Assembly: GCF_014699035.1 (NCBI RefSeq)
Contig: NZ_JACXAA010000001.1
Span: forward strand, 806,001-870,000
DNA from: Spirosoma validum
Lineage (GTDB): Bacteria; Bacteroidota; Bacteroidia; Cytophagales; Spirosomataceae
Direction of reading: 5' to 3'
DNA: 64,000 nt
In this document: one piece after another, positions 17,701 to 26,497 of the stretch
How the letters are laid out: every line of letters begins with the position of its first letter
Numbering within the stretch: the first letter of the stretch is position 1
Notes under the pieces: model-generated
The model's input: only the letters and a program-made list of their open reading frames with translations
Told to the model about the DNA's origin: nothing
The model's database searches: none
Translations under genes and position numbers: made by a program

Positions 17701-18513
17701 ATGAAGTACATAAAGCCGACCAAATTCAGCTACCTGCCGAAGTTCCTGATGCCGTTGGATCTGCTTGGACTGTTTGAATGTGACCCTTTTGGCAACTCGC
17801 TCTTATTCAGGCGAATAATAATCGGTTTGGTCGGTTGGTTAACGTACGCCCGCTATACGGTCGTGAACCGGATTCAGATTGAAGGCACAGAGAATTTAGA
17901 AAATCTGCCAATTAACAATGTCCTGTTTCTTTCTAACCACCAGACGTATTTTGCGGATGTCATCGCATTTTTTCAAATTTTCTGTGCGGTAAAATGGGGG
18001 TTTCAAAACACCATTGTGCCTCCTGTATATCTACTTGGGCCGCGAGCGCGTCAATACTACGTAGCAGCTTCTGAAACGATGCAGAAGGGCTTTGTTCCCC
18101 GGGTTTTTGCCGCAGGTGGCGCGTTAACCATTGAGCGATCGTGGCGGGCAGAGGGGCGTGAGGTGCAGCGGTCCGTTGATACGTCGGCTAATGACAAAAT
18201 TGCGAAAGCGCTGGCGCATGGCTGGGTGGTTAGTTTCCCCCAGGGTACTACTACACCTTATGCTCCCGTTCGAAAAGGGACAGGGTACCTCATCAAAAAC
18301 AATGAGCCAATCGTTATACCTGTTGTGATCAACGGCTTTCGTCGGGCTTTCGACAAAAAGGGATTACGATTCAAAAAACGGAACACGCTGTTGACCGTAC
18401 AATTTAAAGCGCCCCTCTCCTACAGCGCCGACGATACCGTTGATGATCTCGTCGCTAAAGTACGGCATGCCATTGAGCAGGATTCACCGGAATGGGCTCA
18501 GGAACAGAGTTAA
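17701..18513 (+). CDS. PlsC-like 1-acyl-glycerol-3-phosphate acyltransferase family protein
   Basis: The 270-residue protein has a membrane-associated N-terminus and the LPLAT core. Motif I reads SNHQTYFADV, where the expected H-x(4)-D spacing is one residue longer (H-x(5)-D). Motif III reads FPQGTTTP in place of the usual PEGTR. GTGYLIKNNEPIVIPVVI is a good match to motif IV. These differences suggest a diverged subgroup and not the housekeeping PlsC; the acceptor could be a lysophospholipid or an aminolipid. It is monocistronic, with a candidate promoter just upstream. Confidence 0.78.
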   Translation: MKYIKPTKFSYLPKFLMPLDLLGLFECDPFGNSLLFRRIIIGLVGWLTYARYTVVNRIQIEGTENLENLPINNVLFLSNHQTYFADVIAFFQIFCAVKWGFQNTIVPPVYLLGPRARQYYVAASETMQKGFVPRVFAAGGALTIERSWRAEGREVQRSVDTSANDKIAKALAHGWVVSFPQGTTTPYAPVRKGTGYLIKNNEPIVIPVVINGFRRAFDKKGLRFKKRNTLLTVQFKAPLSYSADDTVDDLVAKVRHAIEQDSPEWAQEQS

Positions 18514-18534
18514 TCAATCCTAACGTGCCCCAGG

Positions 18535-18551
18535 CTGAAGACCCACGCTAC
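18535..18551. repeat. Half copy of the GTGGGTCTTCAG palindromic repeat
   Basis: CTGAAGACCCACGCTAC is identical to the end of the right arm of the 30-bp inverted repeat at 22487-22579. The partner arm is missing here. Confidence 0.7.
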
Positions 18552-18594
18552 GTTCGCACTAGCTATAGATTCCTAACACTCTACCTGACGTAGC

Positions 18595-20925
18595 ATGAGA
18601 CCTTTTTTCGCAACAATATCCAGCCTAAGAATCAGTCTGGCATCGGCGTTTCTGTTGGCAGTTACGCTGTCTGTTCCCAGTTGTAATAGACCCGATAAAA
18701 ATTCGTCCGGCAGTGATTTTGCCCGCGTCGTGCAGGATACGAACCCACCCGTTGAGCCTTTATCGCCGGAAGCCAGTATCAAAAAGATTCAACTACCGCC
18801 GGGATATCATGTGGAGTTGGTAGCCAGCGAACCGATGGTTCAGGAACCCGTTGCGATAGCCTGGGATGGCAACGGCCGTATGTACGTAGCGGAAATGAAT
18901 ACGTACATGAGGGATGCGAACGCGACTGGCGAATATGCACCCACAAGTCGGATTAAACGTTTGGAGGATACGGATGGCGACGGAAAAATGGACAAATCAA
19001 CCATTTTTATCGATAGCCTTGTCTTACCCCGCACTATTTTGCCGGTGGGTGATCAGTTGCTGGTAGGCATTACGAATATTCAGCATATCTGGAGCTATCG
19101 GGACACCGACGGCGACGGAAAAGCCGACGAGAAAAAGATAGTCTTTCGAAATGACGCGATTGATTCCCGAAACCTCGAACACCAGAATGGCGGCTTAGTA
19201 TGGAATATGGATAACTGGATTTACCCCAGCCGCGACAATCTCCGCTACAAATACAAAAAGGGCAAACTGCTGGCCGATACGTTGGTCGACAACATGATCG
19301 GCCAGTGGGGCATGACCAGCGACAATTATGGACGACTGTTTTACTCAGAAGCGGGTCCTGGCTTGCCCGCCGTACAGATTCAGCAAAACCCAGCCTATGG
19401 CGCACTGAACTTTGCCGATCAGTATTCAGACGATTTTACGAAACCCTGGCCCATTATTGGGAATGTCGATGCGCAGGGTGGCCGGGAAGCCTTACGTCCG
19501 GAAGACAATACACTGAACAAATTTACGTCAGGTTGTGGCCAGTCAATTTTCCGGGGAGATCGACTACCCGCCGATATGCAGGGCGATTATTTTATTCCAG
19601 AGCCTGTGGGACGTATCATCAAACGGGGGAAAGTGATTAACCGCGATGGCAAAATTTACATCGAAGATGCTTATAAAGAGAAAGACTGGCTGGCATCTGC
19701 CGATATGAATTTCAGGCCGATCAATACGTATACCGGCCCTGATGGCTGTTTTTATATTGTCGATATGTACCACGGCATCATTCAGGAGAGTGAATGGACG
19801 AAGCCGGGTTCATACTTAGGCAAGGTTATTCAGCAGAAGGGATTGTATAAAAATCGGGGGATGGGCCGAATTTATCGCGTAGTACACGACGATTTCAAGC
19901 GCGATACGCGTCAGCCCAATATGCTAAATGAGTCAGGCAATCAACTTGCTACGTACCTGGATCATCCGAATGGCTGGTGGCGCGACAATGCCCAACAATT
20001 GCTAATTTTCCATAACGATCAAGCTGTTGTACCGGAGCTTAAACAAATAGCGATTGGCGAAAAAGGGCCGTTACTAAAACAACCTAGTTCGCTGGCACGT
20101 ATCCACGCTTTGTGGACACTGGAAGGCTTGGAAGCCATCGACAAACCAACTCTCTTTAAGGCATTTACAGATTCCGACGCGCAGGTACGTAAAGCAGCGA
20201 TCTGGATTAGTGAGTTTTATTTAAAGAAACATGATCCAGAAGTGATCGAGAAATTAGCCACGTTAAAAAACGATTCCAGTCCGGATGTACGTATCCAGTT
20301 AGCCTTGTCACTACGTAGCCATAAAATGCCGCGTACAGATGCGCTGGTTAGACAGTTGTTAGCTGATAATGCGAAGAATGAGTTGATGCAGTTTTCGTTC
20401 GCTACGTTTACCACGAGCCAGAAAATGCAGCAGGCCGAATTGGAACGTACCCGTAATTTAAGCCCTGCCGACCGGGAGTTGGTAACGAAAGGCGCTACGA
20501 TCTTTAAACAGCTTTGTGCTACGTGTCACGGTCCCGACGGAAAGGGAATAAACGTTGCCGGGAGCCAGACGATGCCCGCTCCGCCCCTGGTTGGTTCACC
20601 ACGCGTAAAAGGCGATAAAATTTTGCTGATCCAGTTATTATTGAATGGCATGAGAGGGCCCGTAGACGGCAAAACGTATACCGATATGATGCCAGCGATG
20701 GGTAGCAACGATGATAAATGGATTGCGTCGGTATTGAGCTATATACGTAACAGCAGCGAATTAGGCAATAAGTCGTCGGTTGTTACGCCAAACGAAGTAG
20801 CGGATGTTCGCGTCAATACGCCCGTGATTCCAGGTGGAATGACTCAGCAGGAACTGGAGATTTTCAAACTAGGCCGCGCGGAACGAACCAACTGGAGCAA
20901 ACCCGATGCTAAATCGGATAAATAG
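18595..20925 (+). CDS. PVC-type heme-binding CxxCH dehydrogenase/cytochrome lipoprotein
   Basis: The 776-residue protein begins with a lipoprotein signal (hydrophobic stretch, then SVPSCNRPDK). A beta-propeller dehydrogenase-like domain follows (about 60-420: GYHVELVASEPMVQEPVAIAWD, DTDGDGKMDKST, DTDGDGKADEKK). Next is a HEAT-like helical region (about 440-610) and a C-terminal monohaem cytochrome c with CATCHGPDGKG near residue 645. This is the composition of the membrane-bound dehydrogenases called PVC-type. The DxDGDGKxD loops should bind calcium. It is probably an outer periplasmic oxidoreductase for an unknown sugar. It lies 2 bp from the SUMF1-like gene, so cotranscription is nearly certain. 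Confidence 0.88.
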   Translation: MRPFFATISSLRISLASAFLLAVTLSVPSCNRPDKNSSGSDFARVVQDTNPPVEPLSPEASIKKIQLPPGYHVELVASEPMVQEPVAIAWDGNGRMYVAEMNTYMRDANATGEYAPTSRIKRLEDTDGDGKMDKSTIFIDSLVLPRTILPVGDQLLVGITNIQHIWSYRDTDGDGKADEKKIVFRNDAIDSRNLEHQNGGLVWNMDNWIYPSRDNLRYKYKKGKLLADTLVDNMIGQWGMTSDNYGRLFYSEAGPGLPAVQIQQNPAYGALNFADQYSDDFTKPWPIIGNVDAQGGREALRPEDNTLNKFTSGCGQSIFRGDRLPADMQGDYFIPEPVGRIIKRGKVINRDGKIYIEDAYKEKDWLASADMNFRPINTYTGPDGCFYIVDMYHGIIQESEWTKPGSYLGKVIQQKGLYKNRGMGRIYRVVHDDFKRDTRQPNMLNESGNQLATYLDHPNGWWRDNAQQLLIFHNDQAVVPELKQIAIGEKGPLLKQPSSLARIHALWTLEGLEAIDKPTLFKAFTDSDAQVRKAAIWISEFYLKKHDPEVIEKLATLKNDSSPDVRIQLALSLRSHKMPRTDALVRQLLADNAKNELMQFSFATFTTSQKMQQAELERTRNLSPADRELVTKGATIFKQLCATCHGPDGKGINVAGSQTMPAPPLVGSPRVKGDKILLIQLLLNGMRGPVDGKTYTDMMPAMGSNDDKWIASVLSYIRNSSELGNKSSVVTPNEVADVRVNTPVIPGGMTQQELEIFKLGRAERTNWSKPDAKSDK

Positions 20926-20927
20926 TT

Positions 20928-21764
20928 ATGAACCTACTTTTGAAGAAAATCCTTCTAGGATGCCTCTTTGTGCTGTATACGCCCTGGCTTCTAGCCCAGG
21001 AACCCATGTATACGAACCGCATCGGAATGGAATTTGTGCTGATTCAGCCGGGTAGCATGGTTGTTGGTCGGTTTCAACCTCCTTATCCGAAACCGTCCCA
21101 AACCGCTTCAACACGGAATGAATCAGGTATGCAATGGAGCCAGAAAGACTATCAGCTTGCGGAGAAGCTCGTTAAACAGGATACTCGGCCTGGATTTTCA
21201 GTGAAAATCAGTCGTCCGTATTACATCGGTAAATTTGAGGTAACACAGGCTCAGTGGAAACAGATTATGGGTACAAATCCATCAACGTTTCAGGGAGATA
21301 AAGTTAGGGATGATGCCGATCAGCATCCAGTCGAGCAGGTTATGTGGCAGGATACTCAGAAGTTTATAACAAAGCTCAACTCACTGGACAAAGATCATCA
21401 CTATCGTTTGCCTACCGAATTTGAGTGGGAATATGCTGCCAGAGCCGGTAATGAAGATGATATTTCCTGGAAAAACATTCAGGCAGCCGCGCAAATGGGT
21501 TCTGCTACGACTGGGAAAGTAGGACAAAAAGCACCGAATACCTGGGGTCTTTACGATACTTTAGGCAATGTCTGGGAGTGGGTTCAGGATTATTACAACG
21601 AGAAAATCTTCGCCGATCCTTCGCCACCCCGCTCGGGAAAGCAGCACGTATTAAAAGGCGCTTCATTTGTCGGCGATGTAAAAAACGCTACGTATATGAC
21701 GCATGCGGCCGGTCCGGGGAATGGGTGGGATGTCGGGTTCCGGGTTGTCATGGAAGTGAAGTAA
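20928..21764 (+). CDS. SUMF1/formylglycine-generating-enzyme-family protein
   Basis: The 278-residue secreted protein (signal: LLGCLFVLYTPWLLAQ) has the FGE-sulfatase fold: NRIGMEFVLIQPGSMVVG, YYIGKFEVTQAQWKQIMG, HPVEQVMWQDTQKF, YRLPTEFEWEYAARAG, GLYDTLGNVWEWVQDYY and GWDVGFRVVME. The strand that usually reads LRGGSW is LKGASF. The catalytic cysteine pair of true formylglycine-generating enzymes is not visible, so this is likely a SUMF1-like structural or binding protein. It is cotranscribed with the PVC-type cytochrome and DUF1080 genes. Confidence 0.9.
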   Translation: MNLLLKKILLGCLFVLYTPWLLAQEPMYTNRIGMEFVLIQPGSMVVGRFQPPYPKPSQTASTRNESGMQWSQKDYQLAEKLVKQDTRPGFSVKISRPYYIGKFEVTQAQWKQIMGTNPSTFQGDKVRDDADQHPVEQVMWQDTQKFITKLNSLDKDHHYRLPTEFEWEYAARAGNEDDISWKNIQAAAQMGSATTGKVGQKAPNTWGLYDTLGNVWEWVQDYYNEKIFADPSPPRSGKQHVLKGASFVGDVKNATYMTHAAGPGNGWDVGFRVVMEVK

Positions 21765-21785
21765 TCCATTCAGAACGTAACAGCC

Positions 21786-22481
21786 ATGCATGTAGTAAAG
21801 CAAATTGGTCTTCTGCTATTCTTTCTAATCACTAGCCTGGCCAACGCTCAGACTGGAAAAATTCCGGCAGGTTTTACGCCAATTTTTAATGGAAAAGACC
21901 TGAAAGGCTGGCATACAAGCCGAACCTCACATCAGGGCACAACGGGTAATTTTTATGCAGAAAATGGCGTCATTACGTTGAAGCAGCATCCGTACGGACA
22001 GGGCGGCATTTTATTGACTGATAAGAAATACGGAAATTTTGAGCTGTATCTGGAAGCTAAAGTTGACTCGTTCTGCAATGGGGGAATCTTTATCCGTTCC
22101 ACGGAAAGCGGTATGGCTTATCAAATCGAATTAGCAACACCCGGTGGATTAGGTAACTTGTTAGGCGAACGAATGAATGTAAGCAAAGGCGCTCAAGCTA
22201 CAACCATTGCCAAGGTCTGGAAAGCAAACGATTGGAATTCGTTCCGTGTTCGTATGGAAGGCGACGTTCCCCGAATTCGGTTGTGGGTAAATGGCGAACT
22301 AATGTGGGACGTAACAGAACCCGTCAATGATTTCGCAGCTGGCGCCACAACCGGTATGGTTGGGTTGCAGGCACACTGGTCAGCGGTTTATTCACCAGCC
22401 GCTGAAGCCTTTAATATGGCTGGTTCCTGGAAACCCGGCGCAGCTCACCGCTTCCGCAACATTGCGATTAAAGAACTTTAA
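21786..22481 (+). CDS. DUF1080 (3-keto-disaccharide hydrolase-like) secreted protein
   Basis: The 231-residue protein has a signal peptide (IGLLLFFLITSLANAQ) and the DUF1080 concanavalin-like fold: GFTPIFNGKDLKGWH, FYAENGVITLK, GGILLTDKKYGNFELYLEAKV, NGGIFIRS and WNSFRVRMEGD. Members of this family are reported to hydrolyse 3-keto-glycosides or bind sugars. It follows the SUMF1-like gene by 21 bp and completes a three-gene periplasmic group; processing of an oxidised carbohydrate is a reasonable inference. A 30-bp-arm palindromic repeat begins 6 bp after the stop. Confidence 0.88.
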   Translation: MHVVKQIGLLLFFLITSLANAQTGKIPAGFTPIFNGKDLKGWHTSRTSHQGTTGNFYAENGVITLKQHPYGQGGILLTDKKYGNFELYLEAKVDSFCNGGIFIRSTESGMAYQIELATPGGLGNLLGERMNVSKGAQATTIAKVWKANDWNSFRVRMEGDVPRIRLWVNGELMWDVTEPVNDFAAGATTGMVGLQAHWSAVYSPAAEAFNMAGSWKPGAAHRFRNIAIKEL

Positions 22482-22486
22482 CGTAG

Positions 22487-22579
22487 GTAGCGTGGGTCTT
22501 CAGCCCGCGTAGCCGTCAGGCTTAGTTGTACGCTTATTCTTTTACCCTAACGGCTACGCGGACTGAAGACCCACGCTAC
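22487..22579. repeat. 30-bp-arm inverted repeat between convergent genes (MITE/REP-like)
   Basis: Left arm 22487-22516 and right arm 22550-22579 are complementary at 29 of 30 positions and enclose a 33-base loop. The outer part contains GTAGCGTGGGTCTTCAG. The same end sequence occurs at 18535-18551, so this is a dispersed repeat and also a possible bidirectional terminator. Confidence 0.8.
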
Positions 22580-22593
22580 ACTCTTAGTCGCTA

Positions 22594-24015
22594 CTACAAA
22601 AGCCACCGGAAGAAAATATACAGCGTAAACGAAAGCAGTATTGAAACGGGCAATGTAAGCACCCAGGCCAACGCAATGTTCCGTATCGTGGAAGCCTGCA
22701 GGTTTTTAACGCCTTTACTCGCCACCATACTCCCCGCAATTCCCGACGACAATACGTGGGTGGTACTAACGGGTAATTTGAGCCAGGAGGCAACCCCAAT
22801 CATCGTGGCTGCCACTAATTCAGCCGAAGCTCCCTGCGCGTACGTCAGGTGTTGCTTACCAATTTTCTCCCCTACGGTTACCACAATCCGACGCCAGCCA
22901 ATCATGGTGCCTAAGCCCAGCGAAAGGGCGATCATCAGAATAACCCAGAAGGGTGCGTAGTCCGTAAACCGACGTAAGCCACTTTCCTCGCTGAGACTCT
23001 TGTTGAGTACCGCCATTTGACTGGCACTGATATTAGCCCCTTCGTCGGCGGTAATCTTACGCATATTGCTGTTGATCAGCAGCAAATCTTTCCGTACATC
23101 CAACCGCTTTTCGTTCGGAATTTTATTGTCAACCAGAGGACCGTTGATTAACTGTTTGAGATCGCTCAGTTCAGCACGAGTTTGCGTTAGTCGATCACGA
23201 TTAGCGGGCGAGAGTTGATTTGGATTCAGCACCGCAATGGTCTGTTCGATACCCACGATATTCGTTTGCATCAGACGCGGATCCAGGTCGGATTTCACCG
23301 CAAAGTGATAAGGCACAACACCGATCAGGATAAGCATAATCAGACCAACACCTTTCTGGCCATCGTTGCTGCCGTGAAAGAAACTGACCAACGAACAGGT
23401 TGCAATCAGCACACCCCGAATCCAGGTTGGTGGCTCGCTGTTTTTCTTGGGCTCTTTAAAAAGCTGCGCCTTCACATCTTCGGCTACTACCCGACGTAAC
23501 ACGAACATCAGAACGATGGCCAGACTGAAACCCAACAAAGGCGATAACAGCAATGCTTCCCCTGTTTCGATGGCTTTATCCCAGTTAACGGCGGCTCCGG
23601 TTGTATTATCAGGTAGGGTCGAGAACGCAAGACCTACGCCCAGGATTGAACCGATAAGTGTGTGCGAACTGGAACTGGGAATACCAAAATACCACGTACC
23701 GAGGTTCCAGATAATGGCGCTCAGGAGTAACGCCAATACCATCGCTACGCTGTGATAGACGTTTTGATCAACCAATAACTCTACTGGCAGCAGGTTTACA
23801 ATACCCATTGCGACGCCAATACCGCCCAGCAAAACACCGGTAAAATTGCAGATCCCCGACCACACAACAGCGACAGTCGGCTTTAGCGAATTGGTGTAAA
23901 TAACCGTAGCAACGGCATTAGCCGTATCGTGGAAACCATTAACAAACTCGAAGGCACAGGCAGCGAATAAGCTGATGAAGAGGAGGATAAAAACATCCGT
24001 TTCTAATCCAAACAT
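22594..24015 (-). CDS. Inorganic phosphate transporter, PiT family
   Basis: The ATG at 24015 (MFGLETDVFILLFISLFAAC) gives 473 residues. The family signatures are the duplicated NGFHDTANAVATVIYTNSL near the N-terminus and HGSNDGQKGVGLIM in the middle. A PSSSSHTLIGSILGVG segment and the matching LPVSTTHVLSSGIAG near the C-terminus are the second pair of inverted-repeat motifs. A soluble insertion of about 100 residues (about 255-355) separates the halves, as in the larger Bacteroidetes PiT forms. PiT proteins import phosphate with protons or sodium. There is no PhoU-like or DUF47 gene beside it. Confidence 0.92.
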   Translation of the reverse strand: MFGLETDVFILLFISLFAACAFEFVNGFHDTANAVATVIYTNSLKPTVAVVWSGICNFTGVLLGGIGVAMGIVNLLPVELLVDQNVYHSVAMVLALLLSAIIWNLGTWYFGIPSSSSHTLIGSILGVGLAFSTLPDNTTGAAVNWDKAIETGEALLLSPLLGFSLAIVLMFVLRRVVAEDVKAQLFKEPKKNSEPPTWIRGVLIATCSLVSFFHGSNDGQKGVGLIMLILIGVVPYHFAVKSDLDPRLMQTNIVGIEQTIAVLNPNQLSPANRDRLTQTRAELSDLKQLINGPLVDNKIPNEKRLDVRKDLLLINSNMRKITADEGANISASQMAVLNKSLSEESGLRRFTDYAPFWVILMIALSLGLGTMIGWRRIVVTVGEKIGKQHLTYAQGASAELVAATMIGVASWLKLPVSTTHVLSSGIAGSMVASKGVKNLQASTIRNIALAWVLTLPVSILLSFTLYIFFRWLL

Positions 24016-24166
24016 AGGTGGGGTATCTTCTGAAAACAGGCAAACAGTAGGTCTGTAAGCCAATGACTGCCACAAAAGTACGTCAAACTACGTACAGCAG
24101 TATTACCAAATTGTTAAGACACGTAGCGTAACCGGAAAGCGACGCCAATCTGCCCAAGTCGAGCCA

Positions 24167-24196
24167 ACAAAAAAGCGACTTCTCAGCCGCGTTTTT
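24167..24196 (-). terminator. Terminator after rlmN
   Basis: On the minus strand GCGGCT, loop GAGA and AGTCGC form a stem with one G-U pair, followed by a T run. It sits just after the rlmN stop. Confidence 0.65.
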
Positions 24197-24200
24197 CATA

Positions 24201-25250
24201 CTACTTTTTACCGGCTAATTGTCCACAAGCGGCATCAATATCCTTGCCCCGGCTCCGACGTACATTGACGGTTACCCCTTTGCTATCTAAGTAACCAGCG
24301 AATTTATCCAGCGTTTGAGAATCCGTATTTTTGAAATTAGCCTCGGCAATCGGGTTGTATTCAATGATATTTATTTTGGCAGGAACGCGCTTCGTGAATT
24401 TCCAAAGCTCCTGGGCATCCTGCAACGTATCGTTGAAATTGTAGAAGAGAATGTATTCGAACGTAATGCGAGTACCCGTCTTTTTGTAAAAATAGCCCAG
24501 CGCATCGCCCAGCGCCTGAAGCGTGTTGCTTTCATTAATGGGCATGATCTGGTCACGCTTCTGGTCGTTGGCCGCGTGGAGTGACAGGGCCAGATTGAAT
24601 TTCACCGCATCGTCACCAAGCTGACGAATCATTTTGGCAATCCCCGCCGTCGACACCGTAATCCGCTTCGGCGACATGCCCAGGCCATCGGGCGACGTAA
24701 TACGATCTACCGATTCCAGTACGTTTTTATAGTTTAATAACGGCTCACCCATCCCCATGTAGACAATGTTCGAGAGGGGTGCGTCGTAATTTTCCTTCGC
24801 CTGGCGATCAATCGCTACGACCTGGTCATAAATTTCAGACGCGTCGAGATTGCGTTTACGATCCATGTAGCCCGTTGCGCAAAATTTACACGTCAGCGAA
24901 CACCCTACCTGACTTGACACACAGGCCGTCATCCGATCCACATCGTCATTACGTAGCGCCGGAATCAAAACACCTTCAACCAGATTGCCATCAAAAAGTC
25001 GGAACGATGATTTAATCGTACCATCGCTGCTACGTTGTTCCTGATCAACGGTCAGCGGCCGAATCTCGAAATGTGCTTTTAGCAGCTCCCGCGTCGGCAT
25101 TGACAGGTTTGTCATCTGCTCAAACGACAAGGCTGATTTTTTCCAGAGCCATTCCTGAATCTGCTTAGCCCGGAAACCTTGCTCGCCGTGCTGCGTGAGC
25201 CAGTCTTTTAACTGTGAAGATGATACTTTGCGGATGTCTTGTTTTTCCAT
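24201..25250 (-). CDS. rlmN: 23S rRNA (adenine2503-C2)-methyltransferase / tRNA m2A37 methyltransferase RlmN
   Basis: The 349-residue radical-SAM enzyme methylates C2 of A2503 in 23S rRNA and A37 of some tRNAs. The cluster motif is C-x(3)-C-x(2)-C in SLTCKFCATGYM, preceded by the first Cys of the sequence CVSSQVGCS. NIVYMGMGEPLLNY, ITVSTAGIAKMI and SLHAANDQKRDQIMPIN are classical. The C-terminal cysteine of DIDAACGQLAGK corresponds to the methyl-accepting residue. The N-terminal QLKDWLTQHGEQGFRAKQI is the accessory domain. The length is typical. Confidence 0.97.
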   Translation of the reverse strand: MEKQDIRKVSSSQLKDWLTQHGEQGFRAKQIQEWLWKKSALSFEQMTNLSMPTRELLKAHFEIRPLTVDQEQRSSDGTIKSSFRLFDGNLVEGVLIPALRNDDVDRMTACVSSQVGCSLTCKFCATGYMDRKRNLDASEIYDQVVAIDRQAKENYDAPLSNIVYMGMGEPLLNYKNVLESVDRITSPDGLGMSPKRITVSTAGIAKMIRQLGDDAVKFNLALSLHAANDQKRDQIMPINESNTLQALGDALGYFYKKTGTRITFEYILFYNFNDTLQDAQELWKFTKRVPAKINIIEYNPIAEANFKNTDSQTLDKFAGYLDSKGVTVNVRRSRGKDIDAACGQLAGKK

Positions 25251-25251
25251 T

Positions 25252-25312
25252 TTTGAATGAGCGATTGAGCGAATGAATAGTGACTTGCGTTAGCTATTCG
25301 CTCATTCACTAA
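25252..25312. repeat. GAATGA-type intergenic palindromic repeat, copy B
   Basis: TGAATGAGCGATTGAGCGAA on the left is mirrored by TTCGCTCATTCA on the right, with GTTAGC just before the right arm as in copies A and C. It lies between rlmN and cvpA, two codirectional minus-strand genes. Confidence 0.65.
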
Positions 25313-25837
25313 TTATTTTTCTGCCCGCCATTGCTTCCCAGCCTCAAGGCCTTTCGGTACCCATACAGCGGCTTTGTCCATTACAATCGGAGCAATCGGC
25401 CGAATGTACGGATAGAGAAACGCGCTTTCAGTATGGTGAGTGGGAATTTTGACGTTCATATAGCTTAACAACCAAAGGATTACACTAATTCCAAAGATCC
25501 ATGTAAAAAGTCCTACTGTTGCTCCTGCTACGCTATCGAACGTACCAAGTATAGAATATTTCAACGACCGTCGAATGGCAAAGCCCATTTGGTTGATCAT
25601 CAGCACCGTCGGGAAGAAAATTATTGAGAAGCCCAGCCAGGGTAGAATTTTTCGGGCGATTTCACGACTGATATACGGACTGAGCAACTCAATTCCGAAC
25701 GACAGAAACTTAAACCCGACAATCATGGCTATGACAAACGCAATAACCGCAACGATCTCTACCAGAAGACCTTTGCGGTATCCGTTAAAAGCCCCCCAGG
25801 CAAGGGGAATCAGCATCAGAATGTCAAGTGTATTCAT
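25313..25837 (-). CDS. CvpA family membrane protein
   Basis: The ATG at 25837 (MNTLDILMLIPLAWGAFNGYRKGLL) gives 174 residues and the standard CvpA start: D-x-x-x-L-x-x-x-x-x-x-G-x-x-x-G-x-x-x-G. Four membrane spans are visible at about 5-20, 28-48, 68-88 and 100-125. In E. coli, CvpA is needed for colicin V production and affects envelope tolerance; in Bacteroidetes the role is unknown. A long hairpin lies directly upstream of the start, and yqeY is the next gene upstream on the same strand. Confidence 0.88.
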   Translation of the reverse strand: MNTLDILMLIPLAWGAFNGYRKGLLVEIVAVIAFVIAMIVGFKFLSFGIELLSPYISREIARKILPWLGFSIIFFPTVLMINQMGFAIRRSLKYSILGTFDSVAGATVGLFTWIFGISVILWLLSYMNVKIPTHHTESAFLYPYIRPIAPIVMDKAAVWVPKGLEAGKQWRAEK

Positions 25838-25838
25838 A

Positions 25839-25903
25839 GCAAAGGGCATGGGGTTCGGGGCAGAGGGTAAGAGGAGTTTTACCCTCTGCCCCATGCCCTT
25901 TGC
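25839..25903. terminator. Long nested hairpin between yqeY and cvpA
   Basis: GCAAAGGGCATGGGG at 25839-25853 pairs with CCCCATGCCCTTTGC at 25889-25903, enclosing GCAGAGGGTAA and its complement around 25860-25888. It lies one base before the yqeY stop codon. No U-run follows, so its role in termination is uncertain. Confidence 0.55.
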
Positions 25904-25904
25904 C

Positions 25905-26354
25905 CTATGCTAGTAACGTTTTTACCATCGCCGAGATAGCTTTACCATCGGCTTGCCCAGCGAGTTCTTTTGTCGCTGCGCCCATTACTTTACCCATATC
26001 TGATGGAGCCGATGCACCAACGCGGGATATAATGGCCTGGAGTTTTTCTTTCAGTTCATCCTCCGATAATTGCTTAGGTAGATAATTTTCAATGACCGCA
26101 ATTTCAGCTTCTTCTACGGCTAATAAATCAACACGGTTCTGCTGCCGATAAATATCGGCAGAATCTTTCCGCTGCTTTACAGCTTTGGTAAGGATACGGG
26201 TTTCGTCTTCGGGTTTAAGATCGCCGGACTGGCCCTCTTTGGTTTCTTCGAGCAAAATCATCGACTTCACGGCACGTAATGCGCGAAGTTTATCCGAATC
26301 TTTAGCCAGCATAGCCTGCTTGATATCGGCGTCAATTTGTTGTTTCAGAGACAT
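25905..26354 (-). CDS. GatB/YqeY domain-containing protein
   Basis: The 149-residue protein fits the YqeY family over its whole length: LKQQIDADIKQAMLAKDSDKLRALR at the start and PEDETRILTKAVKQRKDSADIY in the middle. NYLPKQLSEDELKEKLQAII and GKVMGAATKELAGQADGK lie at the end. The C-terminal part equals the tail domain of the amidotransferase GatB. YqeY proteins are thought to assist tRNA-dependent amidation or bind tRNA, but the function is not settled. It is codirectional with cvpA and shares the hairpin between them. Confidence 0.92.
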   Translation of the reverse strand: MSLKQQIDADIKQAMLAKDSDKLRALRAVKSMILLEETKEGQSGDLKPEDETRILTKAVKQRKDSADIYRQQNRVDLLAVEEAEIAVIENYLPKQLSEDELKEKLQAIISRVGASAPSDMGKVMGAATKELAGQADGKAISAMVKTLLA

Positions 26355-26468
26355 GTATTCTAAGGATGAATGATGAATTAAATAGAATGAATGTTCGTAC
26401 CACGAACCATCTACTTCCTGACAAAGTTACAAAACCAGGAATCGTTAATCATTTCTAATTTATAATCG

Positions 26469-26484
26469 GACCGGCGCACCGGTC
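26469..26484 (+). promoter_or_regulatory. Small perfect palindrome before pdxJ
   Basis: GACCGG, loop CGCA and CCGGTC form a 6-bp stem 14 bp before the pdxJ start. It could block or regulate initiation, but could be chance. Confidence 0.35.
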
Positions 26485-26497
26485 ATTATTTCTGATC

